Positions 48,033 through 56,378 of a stretch of 64,000 bases of DNA are shown here, piece by piece. Position numbers and translations under genes: made by a program. The first letter of the stretch is position 1; every line of letters starts with the position of its first letter. The notes below the pieces were generated by a model that worked only from the letters and a program-made list of their open reading frames with translations, had not been told where the DNA came from and made no database searches. The DNA comes from Tsukamurella sp. 8F. GTDB taxonomy: Bacteria > Actinomycetota > Actinomycetes > Mycobacteriales > Mycobacteriaceae. Location of the stretch: the NCBI RefSeq assembly GCF_029167375.1, contig NZ_JARFTP010000017.1, forward strand, positions 33,338 to 97,337. Reading direction: 5' to 3'.

Positions 48033-48697
48033 CAGCCCGCCTGATGCTCGTCGACGACGACCCGCTGGTGCGGTCGGGTCTGCGGCTCCTGCTCGGTGGG
48101 AGTTCGGCTTTCGACGTCGTGGCCGAGGCCGGCAACGGCCGCGAGGCGGTAGACCTCCACCGTGCGGATCCGGTCGACGTGGTCCTCATGGACCTGCGAA
48201 TGCCGGTGATGGACGGCATCGAGGCCACGGCGCTGCTGAAGCGGGAGCCGCCGGCGCCCGCCGTGCTCGTGCTGACCACGTTCGATGCCGACGACTACGT
48301 GGTACGCGCCCTCGCCGTCGGCGCCGACGGTTTCCTGCTCAAGGACACGCCTCCCGGGGGGATCGTCGCCGCGATCGAGCGCGTGCTGGCGGGCGACCCC
48401 GCGCTCAGTCCGTCGGTCACCGCTGCGCTGATCAAGCAGGTGGTGCACGGGCACTCGGACGGCCCGGGCGCGGACGGCCGTGCCGCGCCCGCACAGCAGG
48501 CTGTCGAGACGCTCACCCCGCGGGAGCGGGACGTCGCTATCAGTCTCGCGCGAGGGGCGTCGAACGCCGAGATCGCTGCCGAGCTGTACCTGAGCGTGCC
48601 GACGGTCAAGGCGCATATCTCGCGCATCTTCACCAAACTGGACGCCACTAACCGCGTACAGGTCGCGATCGCTATGCACGATGCAGGCCTGGTCTGA
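48029..48697 (+). CDS. NarL/FixJ-family response regulator
   Basis: A 222-residue regulator. The receiver domain has the acidic pocket VDDDP and the phosphoacceptor Asp55 (LMDLRMP). The LuxR-type helix-turn-helix is at about residues 158-215 (LTPRERDVAISLARGASNAEIA, LSVPTVKAHIS). The ATG overlaps the kinase stop (ATGA), so the two are translated together. A likely target is the divergent ABC operon. Confidence 0.85.
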   Translation: MTARLMLVDDDPLVRSGLRLLLGGSSAFDVVAEAGNGREAVDLHRADPVDVVLMDLRMPVMDGIEATALLKREPPAPAVLVLTTFDADDYVVRALAVGADGFLLKDTPPGGIVAAIERVLAGDPALSPSVTAALIKQVVHGHSDGPGADGRAAPAQQAVETLTPRERDVAISLARGASNAEIAAELYLSVPTVKAHISRIFTKLDATNRVQVAIAMHDAGLV

Positions 48698-48718
48698 CCT
48701 GCAACGGTTTTCGCCGCA

Positions 48719-49978
48719 TCAGCCGCGCTCCGCCAAACACTCCTCGATCCTTGCCACCGCAACACCCGCACCGTCCTCGTCCGCGAGCCTCTCGGCGACC
48801 GTGGCTGCGGCCGAGCGGTATGTGGATTGCGAGACGCCGCGTTCGATGGCGTCCGCCAGCGAGCGTGCTGTTGCTCGGCGCCGGGAGAGCGTCGCCGAGG
48901 AGGCACCGAGCGCCTCCAGACGCGCCGCCCAGAACGGCTGGTCACCACCGGGTTCGGGGATCGCCACCGTCGGGATCCCGGCCCGCAGGGCCGACGCTGC
49001 CGTCCCCGCCCCGCACGCGTGCACCACTGCCGACAGTCGCGGGAACAGCCAATCGTAGGGCGTGTCGCCGATCGTCATGACATCTGCCGAACCTGCTTGC
49101 AGCCCTGCCCATCCCGACTGGACGAGCCCGCGCACACCGGCTAGGGACACGGCCTCCGACACGAGCTCGGAAACGCGCCGCTTCTCGGCATCAGGCATCA
49201 TCAGGCTGCCGAACGAGACGAGGACGGGCGGCTCGCCGGCCTCGAGGAATCGCGTCAGCCTGTCGGCGGGCTCCCATCCTTCGGGGCGCGGCGTCCACCA
49301 ATACCCCGTGACGTCCAGGCCGGAACGCCAGTCGTCCGGGCGCGGCGACACCGACGCCGAATAGCCGTGCAGCACAGGCCACTGCGACTCGGTCCGGATG
49401 CGCCGGGCCCGGCGCGCGGACACAGGCGACAGCCCCAGATCGCGCCGCATCGATGTGACGACGCCGCGGTACAACGCGTCCACCGCGCCGCTGCCGAGGT
49501 GTCCCGCCGCCCGGTTGAGCATTGCGCCGTGGTCTCGCCCGCCCATCAGCGCCGGAGTGTGCGCTGCTGTCGCCGACATCGGTTGCAGCCGGACGCCGAT
49601 CGTCGGGATTCCGCGACTCTCCGCGAACGCGTGCCCGGCGAGCTCCGCGAACGGGGACAACAGGACCAGGTCGGCGGGCTCGCCCGCGAGCGCGGCGAGG
49701 AATGACCGGCCCAGGGCGCGCATTCCGCCGGGGGACACCAGCTCCCGCAGCGCGGCCAGAGGCTTGACATCGACGCTCGACAGGTCGTCGTCGGTAGGCT
49801 CGACGTGGTCCACGCCCAGCGCCCGGATACCACGCTCGGCGAGCATCGGGGTGAGCGGCGTCGGCGCCGTCATCACCACCTCGTGCCCGGCACGCTGTAG
49901 CCGTTGTGCAAGCCCACACAGCGGGGTGATGTCTCCACGCGATCCCCAACTCGCGATCACTATGTACGCCATCGTCAC
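48719..49978 (-). CDS. GT1-family (MGT/UGT-like) glycosyltransferase
   Basis: A 419-residue GT-B glycosyltransferase. The N-terminal SWGSRGDITPLCGLAQRLQRAGHEV and the C-terminal PPVLVSFGSLMMPD, PYDWLFPRLSAVVHACGAGTAASALRAGIPTVAIP and GGDQPFWAARLEALG are the sterol/macrolide glucosyltransferase pattern, including the HxGxG-type donor site read here as HACGAGT. The acceptor is unknown; relatives glycosylate sterols, macrolides or glycopeptides. The ATG overlaps the TetR stop (ATGA), so the regulator and enzyme form one operon. Confidence 0.82.
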   Translation of the reverse strand: MTMAYIVIASWGSRGDITPLCGLAQRLQRAGHEVVMTAPTPLTPMLAERGIRALGVDHVEPTDDDLSSVDVKPLAALRELVSPGGMRALGRSFLAALAGEPADLVLLSPFAELAGHAFAESRGIPTIGVRLQPMSATAAHTPALMGGRDHGAMLNRAAGHLGSGAVDALYRGVVTSMRRDLGLSPVSARRARRIRTESQWPVLHGYSASVSPRPDDWRSGLDVTGYWWTPRPEGWEPADRLTRFLEAGEPPVLVSFGSLMMPDAEKRRVSELVSEAVSLAGVRGLVQSGWAGLQAGSADVMTIGDTPYDWLFPRLSAVVHACGAGTAASALRAGIPTVAIPEPGGDQPFWAARLEALGASSATLSRRRATARSLADAIERGVSQSTYRSAAATVAERLADEDGAGVAVARIEECLAERG

Positions 49979-50589
49979 TCGCCTCCGCGGACCAGCATCG
50001 CCGCCATGTCCGCAACCAGCACGCCATATGCGTCGACGTCGAAGTCCGGGTCACGCAGCACCTCTGTGAGAACTCCGTTCAGCGCGCTGGACAGGAGAGT
50101 CGCCACCATGCGCGTGTCGATACCCGCGAACTCCCCGCGCTCGATCCCCAGCCGCAGGATCGGTTCGAAATCGAGTCGGGCGAAGCGCTCCGCGACGTCG
50201 GGGGAGAGCTCGATGGTCTCGACTCCGCCGCCGGTGGACCGGTAATTCGTGCCGATGTCGATGATGACACCGAACCGTTTCGCATCGGCGCGCAGATACG
50301 TGGCATTCGCCAGGATACGAATGCGCAGCTTGCCCGCGGCGGTCTGCTCGGCGTCCACCGCTGGAAGCACGGCCTCGGCGGCCCCATCGATCGCCGCCTC
50401 GAGGACGCCCCGGACGATCTCGTCCTTGTTGGTGAAGTGGTACAGCACCACGCTCATCGCTACGCCGACGCGCTCGGCGATCTTGCGGACCGAGGTATTG
50501 CCGTAGCCGACCTCAGCCATCAGATCCGTAGCGGCGACGATGATCTGATCGCGGCGCGCGCGCTCCGTGAAGGTCCGTTTCGATCGCAT
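49975..50589 (-). CDS. TetR-family regulator
   Basis: A 204-residue TetR protein. The N-terminal helix-turn-helix YGNTSVRKIAERVGVAMSVVLYHFTNKDEIV (about residues 29-59, given by its ends) is followed by a helical ligand domain. It heads an operon with the glycosyltransferase gene. A palindrome 10 bp upstream is the likely operator. Confidence 0.82.
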   Translation of the reverse strand: MRSKRTFTERARRDQIIVAATDLMAEVGYGNTSVRKIAERVGVAMSVVLYHFTNKDEIVRGVLEAAIDGAAEAVLPAVDAEQTAAGKLRIRILANATYLRADAKRFGVIIDIGTNYRSTGGGVETIELSPDVAERFARLDFEPILRLGIERGEFAGIDTRMVATLLSSALNGVLTEVLRDPDFDVDAYGVLVADMAAMLVRGGE

Positions 50590-50598
50590 GAACTATTT

Positions 50599-50616
50599 AT
50601 AGATCAGTCGATCTAT
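50599..50616. promoter_or_regulatory. Inverted repeat, likely TetR operator
   Basis: ATAGATC (50599-50605) and GATCTAT (50610-50616) are perfect reverse complements with a 4-base spacer, between the TetR start and the LGFP gene. Confidence 0.65.
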
Positions 50617-50684
50617 TCAGTCCAGTTTGCGCAGGGCGGCACACCTCGTTAACGTGCGACACAAGTGACGGAAGAGGTGTGGGT

Positions 50685-51299
50685 ATGACTACGAGGCGAA
50701 ACATAGTTCGTGTGGCTGCCGTGACCCTGGTGACGGCAGTGACCGGCACCTCGCTAGCGGTCGGCGACGCGGGCGCCGACCGCCGGGTCGGTGGCTACTT
50801 CGTCAAGGGCAGCATCGAGCGCGCGTACATCGCGACCGGCGGCCAGCGGAAGTGGGGGAATCCCACGTCACCCGAGCTGGCAGCACAGAAGGGCGGGCGA
50901 TTCCAGCGGTTCGGCTCGTCGTCGTTCTACTGGCACCCGTGGGCCGACAACGGTACGGCACACCAGGTCGGCGGAGCCATCCGCGACAAGTGGGGCAAGG
51001 CAGGGTGGGAGGGCGGCCCGCTCGGCTACCCGGTCGCGAACGAGCGCGCCATCGACGTGCCGCCCGTGGCCGGCTGGTTCTCGGGCCTCGGCGCAGGCGC
51101 GTTCAACGATTTCCAGGGCGGTTCGATCTACTGGTCGCCAGGGACGGGCGCGCACATCGTGTGGGGCCAGATCCGCAACAAGTGGGTCATGGCGGGCGGC
51201 TACGCGGGCGCCGGGTACGGCTATCCCATCACCGACGAGTACAGGGTCGGCAAGGGTTTCGCGCAGGACTTCCAGCGCGGCTCGATCTCCTGGCCGTGA
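50685..51299 (+). CDS. Secreted LGFP-repeat protein
   Basis: A 204-residue exported protein. A signal peptide (RRNIVRVAAVTLVTAVTGTSLAVGDAGA, about residues 4-31, given by its ends) is followed by about three LGFP-type repeats whose cores read KWGNPTSPE, PLGYPVANE and GYGYPITDE, each with a following FxxGSI/FYW strand. LGFP repeats are common in wall-attached proteins of mycolic-acid bacteria. ATG 50685 was preferred over GTG 50679. The gene stands alone, divergent from the TetR operon. Confidence 0.8.
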   Translation: MTTRRNIVRVAAVTLVTAVTGTSLAVGDAGADRRVGGYFVKGSIERAYIATGGQRKWGNPTSPELAAQKGGRFQRFGSSSFYWHPWADNGTAHQVGGAIRDKWGKAGWEGGPLGYPVANERAIDVPPVAGWFSGLGAGAFNDFQGGSIYWSPGTGAHIVWGQIRNKWVMAGGYAGAGYGYPITDEYRVGKGFAQDFQRGSISWP

Positions 51300-51309
51300 T
51301 CGACCGGTA

Positions 51310-52047
51310 TCAGCGCAGCGCGAGCCACGCGGCGAGGCCGAAGCCACATACCGCGACACCGATCCGCAGGACGCGCGGATGGACGCGCGCGACGACGGGT
51401 GGTCCGCAGTAGCCGCCCGCGTACGCGCCGATCGACATGGCGATAGCGGCGGGCCAGTGGACCGGCCCCCACAGGGCGAAACCGATCGCCGCCACCAGGT
51501 TGGCCACAGCCAGCAAGAAACTTCTGAGCACGCTTGCACGCCAGACGGATTGATCCGTTGCGACGAGCATCAGCGCGAGCATCATGACACCGGCGCCCGC
51601 CCCGAAGTACCCGCCGTAGATCGACACGATGAAGAGGCCTATCGGATAGGCGACAGGAAAGGTGCGATCGCCCGCACGGGCCCGAAGCGACGGCTGGAGC
51701 AGCAGCGCGAGCGCAGCGATCGCGATGAGAGCCGGCACCGCGGCCTCGAAGCTGCTCGCGGGCGCGAGCAGCAGCACCGCGGCGCCCACCACGCCGCCCA
51801 GGGCGCACAGCACCACCTGCTGCGCGAGACCACGGCGCTCCTTCGCAACCTGCGAGGCCGCCTGCGTCGTCGATCCCACCCCGATCGCGACCATCGCGAC
51901 GGTGTTGGTGACGTTCGCTGCGACGGGCGGGATTCCCACGGCCAGCAACGCGGGGTACGACACTATCGATGCGAGGCCGGTCACGAAGCCGACCAACCCC
52001 GCCCCGAATCCCGCAACCGCCACCAACAGCAGGTCGACGATGCTCAC
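51310..52047 (-). CDS. TSUP (TauE/SafE) family membrane transporter
   Basis: A 245-residue membrane protein with about seven to eight hydrophobic segments. The family signatures are GFGAGLVGFVTGLASIVSYPALLAVGIPPVAANVTNT at the N terminus (about residues 13-49, given by its ends) and GGYFGAGAGVMMLALM in the second half. Members export sulfite, sulfonates or other anions. It converges on the LGFP gene with a 10-bp gap. Confidence 0.82.
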   Translation of the reverse strand: MSIVDLLLVAVAGFGAGLVGFVTGLASIVSYPALLAVGIPPVAANVTNTVAMVAIGVGSTTQAASQVAKERRGLAQQVVLCALGGVVGAAVLLLAPASSFEAAVPALIAIAALALLLQPSLRARAGDRTFPVAYPIGLFIVSIYGGYFGAGAGVMMLALMLVATDQSVWRASVLRSFLLAVANLVAAIGFALWGPVHWPAAIAMSIGAYAGGYCGPPVVARVHPRVLRIGVAVCGFGLAAWLALR

Positions 52048-52136
52048 CGATCGACCCTATCGGGCGCAGGTCCGGCGCCCCTGTCCGGTACGCGTTCGTG
52101 CACCGGCGCCGCTGTGTATGCGCTCTAATGATCGGC

Positions 52137-53624
52137 ATGGCTCACCGGAATCTCCACCGACCGTCCGCCCGCCTCATCGCCACGGTCGCATCTGCGGCCA
52201 CCGCCCTATCCGCCCTGGTCGCATGCAGCACATCGGATACCGACCGTGCCACACAGTCGAGCGGACGTACATCGGCCTCGGTGCCGACCGCGCCGTCATC
52301 ACGGCCCGCCCCGCCCGGGAACGCGCACTCGGCAGAAGCAACATCGGCGGCGCGCGCGCTCGCGGGAAAGCTGACCCTGGACGGTGCCGTCAAGCACTTG
52401 CAAGCCCTCGAGGACATCGCGCGCCGCAACGGCGGTAACCGCGCCCTCGGAACGCCCGGCTATCAGCAGAGCCTGGACTACGTCGAAGACGCGCTCGAGA
52501 GTGCGGGGTACGCAGTCGAACGGCACGAATTCACCACCGCCAGTTGGTCGGTAGGCAAGCAGGAGGCGACCGTCGAAGGCCGGGCGCTGACGATCAACGC
52601 TCTGTCCGGCTCCGGCGCATCACGCGGCACGATCACGGCCGAAGCCGCCGTCGTCCCCGGGGTGGGGTGCGCAGACTCCGACTACGGCAGGACACGGGGC
52701 GCGGTCGCCGTCGTCCAGCGTGGCATGTGCCCGTTCGGCGACAAGTATCGGCACGCAGCGGCCGCGGGGGCACAGGCGCTCGTCGTCGTGAACAACGCCG
52801 ACGGCGAGCTCGATGGCACCCTCGGGCTGCAGGAGGCGAGCAGCATCCCCGTCGTCTCGGTGACAAAAGCCGAGGGCGCCGGCCTCATCGACGGCGCCGA
52901 GATGGTGATCACCGTCGACGCCCAGACGAAGAAGGCGCAGTCCTGGGACCTGCTCGCCGAGACCCGCGAGGGCGACCCGACCGCCGTGCAGATGGTGGGC
53001 GCACACCTCGACAGCGTCCCCGATGGGCCGGGCATCAACGACAACGGCACCGGCGCCGCCGCGGTCCTCGAGACCGCGACGGCACTCGGTGCGAACGCTC
53101 CTGTGAAGAACAAGGTGCGCTTCGCCTTCTGGGGTGCGGAGGAGGAGGGCCTCATCGGCTCGACCAGATACGTCGAGTCACTCGCCCCTGCCGACCGCTC
53201 GAAGATCGCGCGCTACTTGAACTTCGACATGCTCGGCTCGCACAACGGCGGGTACTTCACGTACGACGGCGACGGCTCGTCGAAGCTCGAGGGTGGCCCC
53301 GGCCCTACCGGGTCGGGCGTCATCGAGCAGGTCTTCCGCAACTACTTCGCCGACCGGAAGGTCCCCGTCGACGCGAGTGCATTCGACGGGCGGTCCGATT
53401 ACGGTCCGTTCGTCGAGCAGGGCATCCCGTCCGGCGGCGTCGACACCGGTGCCGAGAAGAAGAAGACCACGGCGCAGGCTCAGAAGTGGGGCGGCGCCGC
53501 CGGCGAGGCCTACGACATCGACTACCACACAGCGCGCGACACGCTCGCGGCCGTCAACCGCGAGGTGTACGGAACCGCCCTTGGTGCGGTCGGGTGGTCC
53601 ACGGGCTACTTCGGCGCGCTGTAG
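52137..53624 (+). CDS. M28-family aminopeptidase lipoprotein with PA domain
   Basis: A 495-residue lipoprotein. The signal peptide ends in LSALVAC with Cys30. A PA insert (VVQRGMCPFGDKYRHAAAAGAQALVVVNN, about 200-230, given by its ends) lies inside the peptidase region. Zinc-site motifs seen are GAHLDSVPDGPGINDNGTG, FWGAEEEGLIGS, LNFDMLGS and YDIDYHTARD. It is probably anchored outside the membrane and trims N-terminal residues from peptides, as in the M. tuberculosis LpqL group. ATG 52137 was preferred to 52128. Confidence 0.87.
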   Translation: MAHRNLHRPSARLIATVASAATALSALVACSTSDTDRATQSSGRTSASVPTAPSSRPAPPGNAHSAEATSAARALAGKLTLDGAVKHLQALEDIARRNGGNRALGTPGYQQSLDYVEDALESAGYAVERHEFTTASWSVGKQEATVEGRALTINALSGSGASRGTITAEAAVVPGVGCADSDYGRTRGAVAVVQRGMCPFGDKYRHAAAAGAQALVVVNNADGELDGTLGLQEASSIPVVSVTKAEGAGLIDGAEMVITVDAQTKKAQSWDLLAETREGDPTAVQMVGAHLDSVPDGPGINDNGTGAAAVLETATALGANAPVKNKVRFAFWGAEEEGLIGSTRYVESLAPADRSKIARYLNFDMLGSHNGGYFTYDGDGSSKLEGGPGPTGSGVIEQVFRNYFADRKVPVDASAFDGRSDYGPFVEQGIPSGGVDTGAEKKKTTAQAQKWGGAAGEAYDIDYHTARDTLAAVNREVYGTALGAVGWSTGYFGAL

Positions 53625-53639
53625 CCGCGCAGACCGCGA

Positions 53640-54236
53640 TCAGCCGAGCAACTTCTGCATCCGGTCGATCTCGGCCTGCTGGGAGGCCTTGATGTCCTGC
53701 GCGATCGTCCGCGCCTCCGGGTCGACGCCGCTTTTCAGTTCGGCGTCCGCCATGGTGATCGCGCCCCTGTGATGCGCGATCATCATCTGAAGCCAGGCCT
53801 TGTCGAAGGCGCTGCCGCGCAGCGTGCCCAGGTGCTGCATCTGCTCGTCTGTCATCATCCCGTCCATATGGTGTCCCATCGAGGCCGATGGCGCGGGCTT
53901 GCCCCACTGCCTCAGCAGGCGAGCGAACGCATCCATCTCAGGCTGCTGTGCGCCCTCGATCTGCTTCGCGAGGGCGACGACGTCCGGCCCTGCGTCCTTG
54001 CCGGCGACCATCTTCGACATCTCGACGGCCTGCGCATGGTGCGGGTACATCATCTCGGCGAAGTCGACGTCGGCCGGCGCGAAGCGCGCGCCCGACGCTG
54101 CGGCACTCGACGACACCGCGCTGGTGACGGCCGTGCTCGGCGAGCCCGTGTCGGTTGCAGCGGTGGTACAACCCCCGAGCGCGAGGGAGCTTGCGAGCAG
54201 ACCGGTGGCGATGCGGGCTGTGGTATTGCGAATCAT
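53640..54236 (-). CDS. DUF305 lipoprotein
   Basis: A 198-residue lipoprotein: lipobox LALGGC (Cys23), then two DUF305 units with the repeated motif DVDFAEMMYPHHAQAVEMSKM (about 57-77) and KAWLQMMIAHHRGAITMADAE (about 143-163). The M and H-rich helices suggest metal binding, and DUF305 genes are often found in copper-linked loci. The start has GGAGGAA six bases upstream. It is probably co-transcribed with the DUF6153-like gene 75 bp upstream. Confidence 0.8.
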   Translation of the reverse strand: MIRNTTARIATGLLASSLALGGCTTAATDTGSPSTAVTSAVSSSAAASGARFAPADVDFAEMMYPHHAQAVEMSKMVAGKDAGPDVVALAKQIEGAQQPEMDAFARLLRQWGKPAPSASMGHHMDGMMTDEQMQHLGTLRGSAFDKAWLQMMIAHHRGAITMADAELKSGVDPEARTIAQDIKASQQAEIDRMQKLLG

Positions 54237-54311
54237 GTTGTGTTCCTCCGGATGTTCAGTGGTTGATCGGGCTGGGGGGCGCCGCGGGCTGGGGCCGCGC
54301 GCGTCCGCCGG

Positions 54312-54704
54312 TCAGATCCGGAGGAGGCAGAGCTCTTCGAGGGTGGGCGCCGCTCGGGCCGGGGGACCGCGTGCCACCGCCGCGGTCGTCACCACCGCGC
54401 CGGCTCGCGCCAGTTGGTCCGTCCGGGTGACGACCGTGACCAGAGGCGCCGGCGAGAGCGGGCTCTGGTATGCAGCGGTCCCAGCGCATAGATGCCCGCA
54501 GCCCGGGTGATCGCAGTCGACGACGGCCTTTTCGGCCTTTGTGTGTTGGTGATCCACGGCGTGCATGCGGGGGACACCCGCGGTAGCGACGGCGTGCATG
54601 CGAGGGGGTGACGCGATCGACCCGTGCATGAGGAGGACGGCCAGAGCGGCGGTGATCACGACTGCCACCCTGGCTGCACAGCGATTCCGGGTCACGGCGG
54701 CCAC
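54312..54704 (-). CDS. DUF6153-like small membrane protein
   Basis: A 130-residue protein with one N-terminal hydrophobic helix ([16 protein letters not shown]). A His/Cys-rich middle follows ([28 protein letters not shown]), then a low-complexity tail ending EELCLLRI. The pattern fits DUF6153, which accompanies DUF305 genes, and a metal-binding role is inferred. GTG 54704 or 54695 are both possible starts. Confidence 0.6.
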   Translation of the reverse strand: MAAVTRNRCAARVAVVITAALAVLLMHGSIASPPRMHAVATAGVPRMHAVDHQHTKAEKAVVDCDHPGCGHLCAGTAAYQSPLSPAPLVTVVTRTDQLARAGAVVTTAAVARGPPARAAPTLEELCLLRI

Positions 54705-54716
54705 ACTACAACAGGT

Positions 54717-54729
54717 ACCCCCTGGGGGT
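54717..54729. promoter_or_regulatory. CsoR-like GC palindrome in the divergent promoter
   Basis: ACCCCCTGGGGGT is a perfect 6+1+6 palindrome, preceded by GT and followed by GT, resembling copper-responsive CsoR/RicR operators. It lies between the DUF6153-like gene and the cation efflux gene. No csoR gene is in the window. Confidence 0.5.
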
Positions 54730-54783
54730 GTCGGCTCCGGCTCTGCGCGATACCCGGCAACAACCGCCCGTAGGGTGACCGGC

Positions 54784-55782
54784 ATGGCGGACCAGAAGGA
54801 CAGCTCCGGTGACAGCCTCGTCACCGTCCTCGTCGCGTTCGCGGCGAACATCGTGATCGCGGCCGCGAAGACGGCCGCGGCCGCGATCACGGGATCGGCG
54901 TCGATGCTCGCCGAGGCCGCGCACTCGTGGGCGGATACCGGCAACGAGATCTTCCTGCTGGTGGGGACGCGCACGGCGGCGCGGCCCGCCGACGACCAAC
55001 ACCCGCTGGGCTACGGCCGCGCCGGGTACATCTGGTCGATGTTCGCGGCGTTCGGGCTGTTCACCGTGGGGTCCGCGGTATCGGTGTGGCACGGCATCAC
55101 CTCGCTCCACACCCCCGAGGAGGGTGGCGACTACCTGTGGGGTTACAGCGTGCTCGCGCTCGCCTTCGTGCTCGAGGGCACGTCCTTCCTCCAAGCGCTG
55201 CGGCAGGCCCGGACGGGCGCGTTCAAGCGTCGTCTGCACCCCCTCCGCTATCTCGCGCTCACCTCTAATCCCGTGCTGCGCGCGGTTTTCCTGGAGGACT
55301 CGTCAGCGCTGGTGGGTGTGGTCGTCGCGGCCGCCGCGATGGCCATGCATCAGGTGACCGGGAATCCCGTATGGGATGCTGCCGGCTCGATCGTCGTCGG
55401 CGTGCTGCTCGGATTCGTCGCCCTCTTCCTGATCCGCCGCAACATGGACTTCCTCACCGGCGAATCGGTGACGCCGCTGGCACGCAACACGGCATTGCGG
55501 GCGCTCCTCGCGGTCGACGACATCGAGCGGGTCAGCTTCCTGACCATGGAGTGGGTCGGCGCAGACCGCATCTATCTCGTGGCGGCGGTGGACATAGTGG
55601 GCAACCGACCCGAATCCGAGGTCGCTGAGCGCCTCGCCGCAATCGAGGACCGGCTGCACGATCGGCCCGACATCGCCCGGGCCGTTCTCACCCTGACCCG
55701 GCCGGACGATACGACCGACCTGCGCCCGCAGCGCCTGCCGGGCTGGTACGAACCCGTCCGCGGCGAGGCCGGGACCCGCTGA
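54784..55782 (+). CDS. Cation diffusion facilitator (CDF) family efflux protein
   Basis: A 332-residue membrane protein with six probable helices. The metal-site motif HSWAD is in helix 2 ([12 protein letters not shown], about residues 38-49). The second site in helix 5 reads [10 protein letters not shown] cytoplasmic C-terminal domain follows from about 225. CDF proteins exchange divalent metals for protons. The facing DUF305/DUF6153 pair and the palindrome suggest metal stress control. The metal is unknown. Confidence 0.82.
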   Translation: MADQKDSSGDSLVTVLVAFAANIVIAAAKTAAAAITGSASMLAEAAHSWADTGNEIFLLVGTRTAARPADDQHPLGYGRAGYIWSMFAAFGLFTVGSAVSVWHGITSLHTPEEGGDYLWGYSVLALAFVLEGTSFLQALRQARTGAFKRRLHPLRYLALTSNPVLRAVFLEDSSALVGVVVAAAAMAMHQVTGNPVWDAAGSIVVGVLLGFVALFLIRRNMDFLTGESVTPLARNTALRALLAVDDIERVSFLTMEWVGADRIYLVAAVDIVGNRPESEVAERLAAIEDRLHDRPDIARAVLTLTRPDDTTDLRPQRLPGWYEPVRGEAGTR

Positions 55783-56046
55783 GCCGAGCGGTGACCGGCC
55801 TGTAGGCGTGTGGCCCCTGGAGTCGACCGCTCCCACGGGCTCCCGCAGCTTCACCTCCGATCGCTGCGAGAGCCCGGGGAGCGGCTCCGCCATCATCTCC
55901 GTGCCGTCGTCCGGCACCCTCCTCCTACGTCGTCCCTCCCACGTCGCGCTATGACGTTAAGGGCCCGCACAGTCTGGGCGCATCAGTCTTTCGGACCATT
56001 TAATCGGTCTATGGCTATCGGAGCCCACGCGAATCGGACCGCCTAC
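55783..56046. other. Non-coding gap between convergent genes
   Basis: No credible gene was found in these 264 bp. It contains the sequence GACCATTTAATCGGTCT (55994-56010), which closely resembles the site at 60211-60227 upstream of an MFS gene. Confidence 0.5.
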
Positions 56047-56244
56047 TCACGACGCCAGGGCGGCGCGCAATTCGGTGAGCGCACGGTGCTGCATCATCAG
56101 GACCGCTTCTCGTTCAACGCCCAGGGTGCGCGCGGTCTCATCGGTGCTGAGCCGGTCGACGACGCGCAGGTGCAGCACATGCTGCAGGTCGAGCGGAAGC
56201 CGCGGCAGCAACTGTGCCATCGTCTGCGCCGCCAGTTCCGGCAT
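56047..56244 (-). CDS. Small protein consisting only of a sigma-factor region 4
   Basis: A 65-residue protein. Almost its whole length reads as an ECF-type region 4: LPRLPLDLQHVLHLRVVDRLSTDETARTLG (given by its ends, about residues 14-43), AVLMMQHRALTELRAAL (about 47-63). The QHRAL motif is typical of region 4.2. There is no region 2 and no upstream sigma remnant in any frame that I can see. The ATG at 56244 has AGGAGG five bases upstream, so it looks expressed. It could bind DNA or an anti-sigma factor, or be the remainder of a sigma gene. Confidence 0.6.
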   Translation of the reverse strand: MPELAAQTMAQLLPRLPLDLQHVLHLRVVDRLSTDETARTLGVEREAVLMMQHRALTELRAALAS

Positions 56245-56295
56245 CGTCACCTCCTCGCGTCGTATATGACGCTAGGGGGATACACAGGCTCCACA

Positions 56296-56312
56296 CATCC
56301 GACTTTCGGATG
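56296..56312. promoter_or_regulatory. Short perfect hairpin upstream of the region-4 gene
   Basis: CATCCGA (56296-56302) and TCGGATG (56306-56312) are perfect reverse complements with a 3-base loop. It is about 52 bp before the small gene and 67 bp after the kinase stop. It could be a terminator of the kinase gene or an operator; no T-run follows. Confidence 0.35.
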
Positions 56313-56378
56313 ATTTCGCAGCACCGCGGGCGCCCGAAGGTGCCCCGGATATGCCGCGCGGCCTAGTCGGCGAAGCGA

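Noticed and set aside
50791..52128. A 445-codon frame across the LGFP and TSUP genes
   Set aside because: It overlaps two well-supported genes in other frames and has Arg/Ser/Asp-rich low-complexity sequence.
55810..56313. A 167-codon open frame on the plus strand
   Set aside because: It is antisense to the small region-4 gene, shows no motif or ribosome site, and has biased shadow-frame composition.
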